A DNA stretch of 64,000 bases from Dactylonectria macrodidyma (taxonomy: Eukaryota; Ascomycota; Sordariomycetes; Hypocreales; Nectriaceae), in the NCBI GenBank assembly GCA_020744425.1, contig JAGMUV010000021.1:186001-250000 (forward strand), written 5' to 3'. Positions 1-8,689 of this stretch are shown one piece after another; position 1 is the stretch's first letter; the number at the start of each line of letters is the position of its first letter. The position numbers and the translations under genes are program-made. A model generated the notes under the pieces. That model made no database searches and was not told the origin of the DNA. It worked only from the letters and a program-made list of their open reading frames with translations.

Positions 1-691
1 TGACGATGGCCACGTGCTCATTCTCGGCGGCCCATGATAGCGGCGTCTGTCCTGAAGGGCGGTCCTTAGACTCGACGTTGGCGCCCCGCTCGAGCAGCAG
101 CCTGACGACGGCCCCGTGCCCGTTCTTGGCGGCCCACGATAGCGGTGTTCGTCCTGCGCCGTCCACCACGTCGGTGGCGACACCAATGTCGAGCAGTCGT
201 TTGACGAAGACTTCGTTGCCCTTCTCGGCAGCGGACAAGAGTAGTTCTTGACGAATATTGTCCACAGAATCGGCATCGGCTCCCTTCATTAGTAGGCTGG
301 CTGCAGCCTCCTGTCCAGTGCAAAGGGCGTAGGATATCGGCGTTCCTCCAATTTCATCCTTTGAGTCGACGCGGGCTCCTTTTTTAACCAGCCGCCGGAC
401 GATGGCCAGATGACCATTCCAAGCGGCGTATGATAGCGGCGTTCGACCGTCTCTATCCCTTGCATCGACTTCTGCGCCTTTCGGGAACGATAGTTTGATG
501 GCTTTTTTGAGGCGAATCTTCGGACGCTTGATCAACAGCTTCACGACACCGTCAGACCCGTTCTCTGAAGCCCAAGAGAGCGCCGAACGCTGATAGGTGC
601 CATCTCTGGAATCAACATCGTCTACTCCAAGCTGAAGCCACACAATTTGCTGGAGTCCGAAATATGAGGCTATCATGAGGGTAGTGAAACC
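1..691 (-). pseudogene. Ankyrin-repeat C-terminal part of the same receptor, beyond an in-frame TAG, open to the left edge
   Basis: Reading the minus strand from 691 to 1 in exactly the frame of the NACHT gives an open frame with several ankyrin repeats (segments such as GRTPLSYAAWNGHLAIV, GRTPLSWAAKNGHGAVV and GQTPLSWAAENEHVAIV). One codon, TAG at 692-694, separates it from the NACHT part; the residues on either side read as one continuous NACHT-to-ankyrin junction. The simplest reading is a CAG-to-TAG change, but an allele with a functional stop or a sequencing error is possible. The repeat domain is incomplete because the window starts inside it. Repeats of this kind act as ligand-sensing surfaces in NLRs. 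Confidence 0.7.
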
Positions 692-2945
692 CTAAGGAAA
701 TTCCGTGTCCGTATTAGCCCAGTAGACCCTGAACCAAGTCCGACAACTTCTTGAACTCGCATCACAGATTCGCCGCACTGATTCTATGGCTGCATCATCT
801 TCGATACCTGATGCTCGGAAGTGGGCAGCCCAGTTTGTAGCAGAGTAGTCAAGGAAGACGTGATCGCGAAGGTAGTGTGATACTTTATCATCCAGATTTT
901 CATCCAGAGGGTTGGTTTCAAACTCGGTAAAGAGCAGGTGCCAGATACAGATCCGGCAAAGAATGCGATAGGACTCTGGTGGCTTGAGTGAGGATTTCCA
1001 TATGAGCTGATTGTTGTAGTCCCTTCGAAGATCCGGATCGCCTTTCGGGACCAAGAATTCTTTCGCGGTCTGGTGAAGGAGATATATCTTCGAGTCCGTG
1101 ATGGTGACGAAGAGGCCACAGAGGTCTCTGACATACCTGCCGAAGCGCTCCTCTGGTCTGCTATCCAGGTCTTTATAGGACCTGTGATTTTGTCGAAGAG
1201 CCAACGCCAGGTCCATTTCTGCCAGAGTCAAGGGCCGTGCTGCCGCGACGATAATATGCAGCAGTTTCTTGGCTTCATCGTAATTGCTACTCTTAGCTAG
1301 AATCCTCTCGTACGCCTCATCGACGGTTCGTGGAAGTGAGGAAGTGGACTCGCGTATCTTGGTTTTATCGATGCTTATGTCGCTTTCGATCAACTCTAGG
1401 GTGAGATAAACCCATAGATATGTCCGGTTAGGAATACGCCGGAGCCTTTGCAAGAGCAGCTGTTCCTCGTCTGGTTTGAGATATAGGCTTGCTCGGATGC
1501 GCGAAACCCTGTCTTCTATATAGATATCGATCTCTCGGGCAATCTTCGATATCTCCGCGTCGGCTTCCCCCTTCAGGTGGATGACAGGCAGCCCCAGAAT
1601 ATTGAGAGGCTGGAAGCCCTGCCCGATTTTGTTATAGGGCCGACTTGTTACGAGAAACTTCAAGTTGACGTTATTTTTCGTGTCATTCTCCGGGTCATAG
1701 AATTTGCGCAGGGCTTGGGCAAGCTTGAGCCGTTCTTGGTCTTCGCATTCGTCGAATGCGTCAAGAACACAGACTAACTCGCCAGCATTCCTATACTGTG
1801 AAGCCATAACCAGAACTTCCCAGAGTTCATCAAGCGAGCTGGTAAGATGTGCTTTGTAGGCTTCGAACCTCTTGACAATCTTGTCCGAGAAAAGGTCCTC
1901 TCTTTGTGTGAAGAGCTGATGTAGGATGCAGCTGAGAGCGCTTGTCGCGCTTCTCTGATCGTCGAAGTCGTCCTTGAAGAAGAAATAGCAGGTTGTTCTG
2001 GATTCCGTAGTCTTAAGCTTAGAGTCCACCAGATATTTTGCTAAGACGGACTTCCCGCACCCGGGATTTGCGGACACCCAGAGCATACTTGACGATTTGC
2101 TTTCTCGCCATTGCTGAAAGTGGTCGTGATCTACGAACCACTTACACGTCCCTGGGACCCGATCTGGATTCCTGTTCTTTCTATCCAGATACGGTGAGGT
2201 ATGGAGGGTCTGGAGGATATCACTCTGAGTCTTGTAGTCTTCATTGGATTGAACTTCAGGGCAGGAGAGGTCAGTCTATCGGTAATGAATCTGGCTATCA
2301 ATTCTGTCATTCCGTACCGAAGGTCATAGTGTGCGCATTAAACTGCTTGCCACCGCCAGAGTTGATCTTGTGGTCTTGGCCGCTAATGACAGACTGGTAG
2401 CCCGTTCCCCCGGTGGCGATATTCTGGGTCACGGAGCCCTCGAAATCCGAGTCTGCCACGGATGACTTCACGTTCGACAGCTGATCAATCGCCCCCTTCA
2501 GCTGGGCCATCTGGCTCTGCGTTGCCGTCTTGAACAGCTGGTTGGTAGCCAATGCATCTAAGCCTCTCAGGATGCCCTGCATCAGGGTCTCCACCCGGTG
2601 TGCTTTGCCCAAGCGGAGCAGAGAACTGCGATAGAAGTCGAGCACGGATCCGTCCTCCGCATTCTTCATCCCTTTTTCAACTTTTTCAAAGATGTCCTGC
2701 AGCATTTTAGCCTTCTCTTCGCAACCACTGACCAAAGGCTGGAGGGCCTTTTTGGATGATCCATCCAGGACCAGGCCTTGGAGCTGATTACGGGCTAGAC
2801 CCAGAGTGTGTTGCGCGAGAGGGAGATTCCGGTTCACTTCATTGAACTCATTCGGAAGGCCTCTAAGGTGTTGGATCGCCTTATATGTCGAAGAGATGGC
2901 TTGAATAACTGTGATTGTGGACGTAATGACGCTAAGGGGATCCAT
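692..2945 (-). CDS. NLR-like receptor: SesA-like N-domain plus NACHT
   Basis: STAND-class receptor of the fungal NLR type, likely cytosolic and tied to non-self recognition or cell-death signalling (family knowledge). I infer two exons: 2945-2318 and 2253 downward. The intron (2254-2317) starts GTACGG, has a CTGAC branch site and ends AAG; the splice keeps the frame and gives 729 codons up to TAG at 692-694. Residues 1 to about 170 resemble the SesA/NACHT N-terminal helical domain (start MDPLSVITSTITVIQA). A G/N/Q-rich linker follows (about 175-208). The NACHT has Walker A GCGKS near residue 274 and Walker B VCVLDAFDEC near 370, then a winged-helix-like stretch. In-frame ankyrin repeats continue directly past the TAG to the window edge, so this is probably a truncated form of a longer receptor. 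The intron boundaries are inferred; the domain call is firm. Confidence 0.8.
2254..2317 (-). other. Inferred intron in the NLR-like gene
   Basis: GTACGG donor after the first base of a codon, CTGAC branch point about 20 nt from the end, pyrimidine-rich tract, AAG acceptor. Removing it joins the SesA-like domain to the conserved segment NPDRVPGTCKWF just before the P-loop. Without it the N-terminal frame stops at 2307-2309. Confidence 0.6.
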
Positions 2946-3314
2946 TTTTGGTCGAGTCTCTAAGGGATTTCGAAGAGTGCTAAGCGGAGAAGGCCCGCGA
3001 CGTCTGAGCCAGCGATGCGGAGGTCCCTGGCTGGTACTCTGCCACGAAAATAAGAGTTGGGGATATTTCGCGCGCGAAGGACGGCTTTCGATCGCTACCG
3101 AAAATGTCGCCTAGGCCGTGGGTAATAAAGATTAGGGACAAGATGATGGCGGACCGAACAAGTTATTACAGCCTCGTGCGCACACGGGGTCGAGGCTAGC
3201 TGAAGGTCACAAGCCATCCTTTGGTCACTGTACGGATAGCGTCTGCGCCTTAATATAACATACGGATGTTCTGTTGTGACTTGTCAGCTTTCCTTCCAGA
3301 CTAGGGTGCGACAG

Positions 3315-3519
3315 CCTATCCCTTTAAGTGCGGTAAGACTATACTTGCACTAGTTAGCAGGGGTCTAGACCGAGAAAAACGAGGTCTACATTATAGTACA
3401 TTCTGCTTCCTACAGCTACGCAGCTTTTCAAAGTCAATCAGCGTACCGTTGATCTCCCGGGCCTCCGTGGGTCGCCAAGCCCCAGTGTAGTCTTACTGCA
3501 CGCACGTCAAGGGATAGGG
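3315..3519. mobile_element. MITE-like element, CCTATCCCTT terminal inverted repeats
   Basis: Left end CCTATCCCTTTAAGTGC and right end GCACGTCAAGGGATAGG are imperfect inverted repeats about 205 bp apart. The interior shares a segment (near 3435-3475: GATCTCCCGG and flanks) with the element at 21341-21594, so it is probably a diverged copy of that family. No coding capacity and no clear target duplication were seen. Confidence 0.5.
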
Positions 3520-4032
3520 GTCACTGTTGCAAAACCCCAAAAAGCAGGCTCAATCAAGTGAAAGTGGGTCTGCACAAATAAACTTAAGCGCCACAGTACA
3601 TTGAGGCATGTACTTGCACGCAAAAACTCATTGGATTAAGACACGGCAGACAACAGTAGCTAGCTTCATCCCGCATTGCGGAAAACGGCTGGCTACAAAT
3701 GGGCTAACCGCCTCTTTAATTGACGATATCAATGCTTAGTTATACTCGTCCTCATCCTCTTCCTCTTCTTCTTCCCTCCCTTCTTCACCTGGTTTGTTGA
3801 GCTGCTACGCATCGATTTAGCAGCGGAAATATTGCTACTGTGGGTAGCCCGGAATACCTAAAGTGCGGGGTGCCATCGGAGTTGGTGTGGCTCCCACTAG
3901 AACGGCGCCCAGACGCTGCAATAGAATCGGCGCCGGACGCCGCGATAGCGTTTTTGTGGACCAAGGCATCTTATATTGGTTAGAGCCGTCAACGCGTTGA
4001 GCATCAGGATTCAGGATTAAAAAGAATATTAA

Positions 4033-4130
4033 GTAGTCTAAGCCACAACTTAGCCACGGTACAGCCTCGTTGGGCACTCACCTTAGTGTCGTTGCCAGAT
4101 GCGCTCCCTCATCATCTCGGGCTGTGGTAG
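4033..4130. repeat. Dispersed repeat, copy 1 of 2
   Basis: About 95 bp beginning near TAAGCCACAACTTAGCCACG is closely repeated at about 7395-7490. Both copies include the string CGGTACAGCCTCGTTGGGCA and end near CCTCATCATCTCG. Nature unknown; it may be the edge of an older element. The rest of 2946-4177 shows only the MITE at 3315 and no gene. Confidence 0.6.
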
Positions 4131-4177
4131 CGCAAGCTCGACTCCCTCGAAAACTATCTCCCTGACTATGTACGTTA

Positions 4178-4400
4178 TTGCGTACTATGGCCGAGGCCAA
4201 AGTCGCCGTCCTCTGCCTCGATTACTCCACCGCCGTCGGCAATGCTAGGGCCAATATCACACGCCTCCGGAGCCGGTTGGACGACCTAGGCACAACCCTC
4301 CAAGGAGTTCGGCATCTTCTTGATGGCCCGAGTAGTCAAACGCTCGCTTGTAAGAACATACGGCTAAGCGAGCTGCGGCCGCTGCGGCCGTTAGAAGCAA
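4178..4400 (+). pseudogene. N-terminal relic of a STAND receptor
   Basis: The translated start (RANITRLRSRLDDLGTTLQG and neighbours) resembles the helical N-terminal region that precedes NACHT or WD40 domains in many fungal STAND proteins. The similarity ends near 4390 and no NACHT follows. A WD40 repeat relic in the same orientation lies at 4922-5000, so both are probably remnants of one NACHT/WD40-type receptor. Assignment is by pattern only, with modest confidence. Confidence 0.4.
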
Positions 4401-4489
4401 AAGCCAGCAACGATAACAGGCGCATACCGAGATCACGTTGGCGGTGTGAGCAGTGTGATGTAGCTCTTTGTAACAAGGGAAATTGCTGG

Positions 4490-4604
4490 GACTTCTATCA
4501 CCACATAAAATAGGTGGAGGCAGAGGTACCTTTGATTTGCAGCATTTTGTTTGGTCAAGATCCCTGTCACTAGTGCAAGTGTGCCCTTACGGCACTCAAA
4601 GGGG
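4490..4604 (-). mobile_element. Truncated MITE-like fragment of the CCCTTTGAGTGCCG family
   Basis: Read on the minus strand from 4604, the sequence begins CCCTTTGAGTGCCGTAAGGG and stays similar for about 110 bp to the left end of the element at 21341-21594. The other end is missing. It lies between two relics of a receptor gene. Confidence 0.55.
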
Positions 4605-4739
4605 ATGTTAGGAAAAACTGCCACTGATGAATTAAATTGAATATGTACACCCTAATAAAGCTAGCTCATTCCTAGCGGTACTTAGATTTGAATTCAAACT
4701 TATTGCACCCCACTGTACGTACCGACCGCGCTTGATTGG

Positions 4740-4920
4740 CTCAGGGAATGTGCTTTGCCATGCTGGTGCCTCTGTTCCACCTTGAACGAATCCTGCTCCA
4801 GCCACGAGATGGCCGAGCCGGGGTGCAGGATCGACCTCTCCTGCACGGGACGGAACTGGTGAAAATCGCCGCAGAAGAGGACTATGGGGATACCTCCAAA
4901 ATCCTCTCCATGACGGTTTA
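4740..4920 (-). pseudogene. Pif1/Helitron-type helicase fragment
   Basis: The minus strand reads FGGIPIVLFCGDFHQFRPVQ, the conserved motif region just after Walker B in Pif1-family helicases encoded by fungal Helitrons; the same motif occurs at about 9800, 14850 and 63100. About 58 codons are recognisable and nothing is conserved on either side. It overlaps no intact gene and sits between the two receptor relics, so it is probably the edge of an inserted and deleted element. Confidence 0.65.
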
Positions 4921-4921
4921 G

Positions 4922-5000
4922 TGGTTCGCATCGGGCTCAGGCGATGAAACGGTAAAGGTGTGGGATGCGGTGACAGGGGCGTGCAGACGCTTGAGGGCAA
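4922..5000 (+). pseudogene. WD40 repeat relic
   Basis: The plus strand encodes WFASGSGDETVKVWDAVTGA, a textbook WD40 blade with the GSGDETVKVWD core common in fungal NACHT-WD40 receptors. The frame decays immediately afterwards. It fits with the receptor N-terminal relic at 4178. Confidence 0.6.
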
Positions 5001-5196
5001 TGGCCATTGGGCAACGTCGGTGGCGCGGGTATGGTACTGAATCTTGAAGATCACGTCGTTAACTTGATGCATACACGCTTTATAATGGGGCACATACGGT
5101 GAGTAACATGTCGAGAGTTATGGTAGAAAACCAACGGGACCTTGTCCAGGTCTGCAGCGAGGGACAACACAGTCTGCTTAGTCGCAGGGCCCTGTG

Positions 5197-6609
5197 CTAG
5201 CCACCATCGACAGTATCGTCTGGCTCGTGTCGCACCAACACGTGAGAACCAGCGCGGCACTTTACGCCAATCCCAGAACACTCCAGGCAGATATCGAAGT
5301 TGCCGCCATCGCAAATTTCGCAGTAGTACATGCAGCCAACCGGGATGCATAATGTACAGACATCACAGCAACGTGAGTTCTGATCGAACGTTACCGGACT
5401 GCTCTTTATGACAGTGTCGTCGGCGCTGATTTGGGTGCCTGTCCTTTCGGCAAGATGGAGGAGAAGCTGATGGAGTTCAGGGTTTCCGCTCCGCCTGGCC
5501 CACCAGATCAAAGTTCGGCCAAAGCTGTCTTGAGAATCAACACAGGCATCGTCGGCGGCGAGCAAAAGTTCTACCGTTTTGGTATGGCCGTTTCTCGATG
5601 CGGCGAATAAAGGTGTTGTACCATACCAGTCCTTGACATTTGACGCGGAAGGGCTGTTGGCAAGTAGTACTTGCACCACTTCATGATGTCCCTGCCTGGC
5701 GGCGACAAACAATGCTGTGCGACCCTGTCCGTCCTTGGTAATGGCTTCAGTATCGGGGTGTTCGAGAAGCAACTTGACCACTTCCCCGTGCCCATTCGAT
5801 GACGCTCCATGGAGCGGTGCCATTCTGTCCTTAGTCGCAACAGTGACGTCAGCCCCCTTCTCAAGGAGCAGCTTGACCACTTCCCCGTGTCCATTCAATG
5901 ATGCTCCATGGAGCGGCGTCCATCCGTCTTTAGTCACAGCAGTAATATCGGCCCCCTTCTCGAGAAGCAGCTTGACCACTTCAACGTGTCCATTCAATGA
6001 TGCTCCATGGACCGGTACCACTCCGTCTTTGGTCGCAGCAGTGATATCGGCCCCCTTCTCGAGGGGGACAAGGGCATCAGTACCCGCGGAGTTTGGTCCA
6101 TGTCCCGGCCGTGTAGCCTTCGCACCGCCAGGAGGAACCAAGCTGTGTAATTGCTGCACCACCCTCCCGAGCAGGTTGACCTGCTCTGTGCGTTCTCCCT
6201 TACCGCCTAACGCCCAAGCAAGATTTCGCCTCTTGGATTCGGATGGTGCGGTGCGGGAAGGTTGGGCCTGGCTGGCGCGAGCAAGCCCGGTACCGGCCAG
6301 GAGCGGGCGCCGAGAAGCGCCGTTTGCGTTGCAAATATTGTCGATGATTAGCAAAAGGTCCCGTACTGCCGAAGATATGTCCGGGTCATCGAGAGCCTGG
6401 TGGTGGTCGGCTAACGGCTTCCCTCGGTCGAACCCGACATGCCGGCCCCATTGCTCGAGGCGGAGCTTTTCAGCTTTGAACTGGGTGTCTAGCACCTGAG
6501 AATCAGCCCCGAAAGACCTATAAGACTGCACCCTCTCAACGGCTTCCAAGCAGGAACTGAAGAGGCCGGCAAGCCCAGCGATCCCAACGGCCAGTCCAAC
6601 AGGCTCCAT
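5197..6609 (-). CDS. HeLo-ankyrin-ZZ protein
   Basis: A 470-residue protein without introns when started at the ATG at 6609 (MEPVGLAVGIAGLAGLF). I chose this start because the HeLo domain begins there; an in-frame upstream ATG at 6750 adds a sequence unlike any domain. Residues 1 to about 165 resemble the HET-s/HeLo prion-inhibition domain, a cell-death, membrane-active module. About six ankyrin repeats follow (residues about 175-390; KDGWTPLHGASLNGHGEVVK is typical). The C-terminal 65 residues hold a ZZ-type zinc finger with paired cysteines (CCDVC, YYCEICD, FDICLEC) and a terminal His. It lacks the NACHT domain that normally couples HeLo to a sensor. Several ankyrin units are almost identical at DNA level. 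It ends 106 bp short of the nearest relic of the neighbouring receptor debris. Role in allorecognition or immunity is inferred. Confidence 0.8.
   Translation of the reverse strand: MEPVGLAVGIAGLAGLFSSCLEAVERVQSYRSFGADSQVLDTQFKAEKLRLEQWGRHVGFDRGKPLADHHQALDDPDISSAVRDLLLIIDNICNANGASRRPLLAGTGLARASQAQPSRTAPSESKRRNLAWALGGKGERTEQVNLLGRVVQQLHSLVPPGGAKATRPGHGPNSAGTDALVPLEKGADITAATKDGVVPVHGASLNGHVEVVKLLLEKGADITAVTKDGWTPLHGASLNGHGEVVKLLLEKGADVTVATKDRMAPLHGASSNGHGEVVKLLLEHPDTEAITKDGQGRTALFVAARQGHHEVVQVLLANSPSASNVKDWYGTTPLFAASRNGHTKTVELLLAADDACVDSQDSFGRTLIWWARRSGNPELHQLLLHLAERTGTQISADDTVIKSSPVTFDQNSRCCDVCTLCIPVGCMYYCEICDGGNFDICLECSGIGVKCRAGSHVLVRHEPDDTVDGG
5760..6065 (-). repeat. Near-identical 99-bp ankyrin-coding tandem units
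   Basis: Three consecutive 99-bp units share long identical strings (for example CTTGACCACTTC and ATGCTCCATGGA on the plus strand) inside the HeLo-ankyrin-ZZ gene. Such DNA-level homogeneity suggests recent duplication or gene conversion, as in other fungal incompatibility genes. Confidence 0.65.
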
Positions 6610-7394
6610 GGCTGCGTGATTTGGTTGCCGTGAATGAATCCGAGGTGGGGTGCCTCTTGTTATAGGCGGCTTGGTGAGGCAGCCAGGTTTCATTGCACAG
6701 CCACATACGGCAGCCTGCATCATGCGCAGCTTGTCGCCCGCAGCATGCAAGTGCAGCCAACCCGTAAGGAAATTTTTATGAGACTAGGCACATCACAAGA
6801 GATTCCTGGTATAGCATTAACCTTAAGATGTAGCACCTCTATTTCTCTGATCAATGGAGTACGTAGAAGTGATCAACGGATCACTGACTGCAGGTAACGC
6901 GACTTGCATGCAGAGGTACCATAGGTGTTGCCCTCGGTATGAGCGCCTGGTGCATCGTGCATACGCGTGCTGGGCTGGGGCCACAGACATCGGAGAGGAT
7001 ATTTAGGTCAGGCCCATCCGTAAAGCCTGGTCTTCTTCTACTGATACACAATCCTTCTCTAGTTCGGCTGATTGGTAGCCAGGACGAGTCCAGGGCCCAG
7101 CGACCCGCCCCTTACCCATTAATCTGGGACAGGTCTTGACGATCCTCCTACGCGTGTCCCACACTCCAGCCGCCCACGGAATAGTGAACGACCCAACGTG
7201 TCTGCGACGCGCTATGCCCCACAGCAGCGCTAGGCGACCACTGACCGCGGACATCGAGGGGAGCAAGCGCCTCCATTGAACAGATTCTTGTGCTCATTTT
7301 CACTATCAGCCGTTGCCTCTCTCCCAAAATAGCGATGTACTGTGTCAGGCCAATCATTGCGAAATGCGCGAAAGAGCTTCTGCCTCCTCGGCGG

Positions 7395-7490
7395 AAGTAT
7401 AAGCCACAACTCAGCCACGGTACAGCCTCGTTGGGCACTCACCACAATGCCGTTGCCAAAATCCCCTCCCTCATCATCTCGAGCTGGTAG
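7395..7490. repeat. Dispersed repeat, copy 2 of 2
   Basis: Counterpart of 4033-4130 with scattered substitutions. The rest of 6751-8144 shows no gene I can support; it contains a short A-run near 7620 and turns AT-rich after about 8080. Confidence 0.6.
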
Positions 7491-8146
7491 CATCACCGGA
7501 ACGCAGATCAAGACTTGTCTGCGCCATGGCGAGATGAGATAGTCAAAGCCTGACAAAATGCGACCGGCGAAAACCGAGTTGGAAATCGAGCTGGTAGCTT
7601 GAGTACACGCCCTGTTGAAGAAAAAAAAAAGTGAAATAAGGGGTGTTGGTCGGACTAGGCGAAGCACTCTCTTTATGACGCCTGGCTCGGGATCCGACAG
7701 TCTGGTTTGCCTTTCGGTACGAAAGGTCTTTTAAACTCTGGGATTCTCTACCCAAAAATCGACCGCTCATCCCTGCAAACATACCCCTGTCAAATTACCC
7801 CATTTGTCGTCCCCGGCGCACTTCCGCTTGGCTGGAAATTATTTCCCGATTAGTAAGCCAGACTGCACCTCCTGTTGGTCCGGATTAACCCCATCCGAAT
7901 GCCCCCCAGAGGTGCCAATCTTCCCTTCCTCATTTGCCAATGCGTACATGTGAACTCTCATTCGCTCTCTGAGATTAAGTGTAAAGGAGTCTTCTTTTGG
8001 GGGTTTCTTGTTAAGAGACGAGTGACATTCACGTGGGAACTCGGTTTGGGATAGCGTTCTTGCTCTTCTTATATTTTATGACATTTTCTCTTCTGCTTAA
8101 GTGAGGTATAATGTATTAAGTTAATCTGTATTTATAAATTTTAATA

Positions 8147-8571
8147 ACGTATATGATAAGCGAGCGTCGCAAACAAGCGAGCGTCGCACCTATACTGTAT
8201 ACTTAAAACTCCAAACTTTAAATTTTATAAAATAGCCAATATAGCTTTAGGATTTTTAGGAAATTAATTTTAAATATTTAATTAAAAAGTTAATAAGCCA
8301 GTATTTTCTTTAGACTTTTTAAAAAATTATTAAGCTAGTTATAAATAAAAATAGTTCAAAATACAGTGCGAATTTTATACTACTAGCGCTATGAGCATAT
8401 ATAGACTAGAAAAATTCTTAGAAATAACATATTTTATAAATAAGCTAGGTAAAAATTCTTAACTATTTTAAGCTTAGTTTAAATTTTTAAGAATTTTTTA
8501 AATTTTATAATTTAAGGTGAAAATCAGAGTGCGACGCTCGCTTGTCTGCGATGCTCGCTTATCACATACGT
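8147..8571. mobile_element. 425-bp MITE with about 45-bp TIRs, TA target duplication
   Basis: The ends are inverted copies: left ACGTATATGATAAGCGAGCG, right the reverse complement with few mismatches, each flanked by TA (8145-8146 and 8572-8573). Inside each TIR a 14-bp motif (AAGCGAGCGTCGCA) occurs twice as a direct repeat. The interior is AT-rich, without coding capacity. TA duplication suggests a Tc1/mariner-type transposase acting in trans. Related ends occur at 22623, 59675-59714 and 61046. Confidence 0.8.
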
Positions 8572-8689
8572 TATATAAGTTATCTGATTCTATATATTTA
8601 TGCCTTTTTTTCTATCCTTCTACTTCTATATTTATCTAAATTACGCTACTGCTAGTATTATGCAGAAGGATATATAACAACAATGAGAA

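Noticed and set aside
6..323. Plus-strand open frames over the ankyrin part of the NLR-like gene
   Set aside because: They are antisense shadows of the ankyrin-coding minus strand.
4632..5093. 153-codon minus-strand frame
   Set aside because: It is in the wrong frame; the helicase motif lies in a neighbouring frame of the same strand and is only about 58 codons long.
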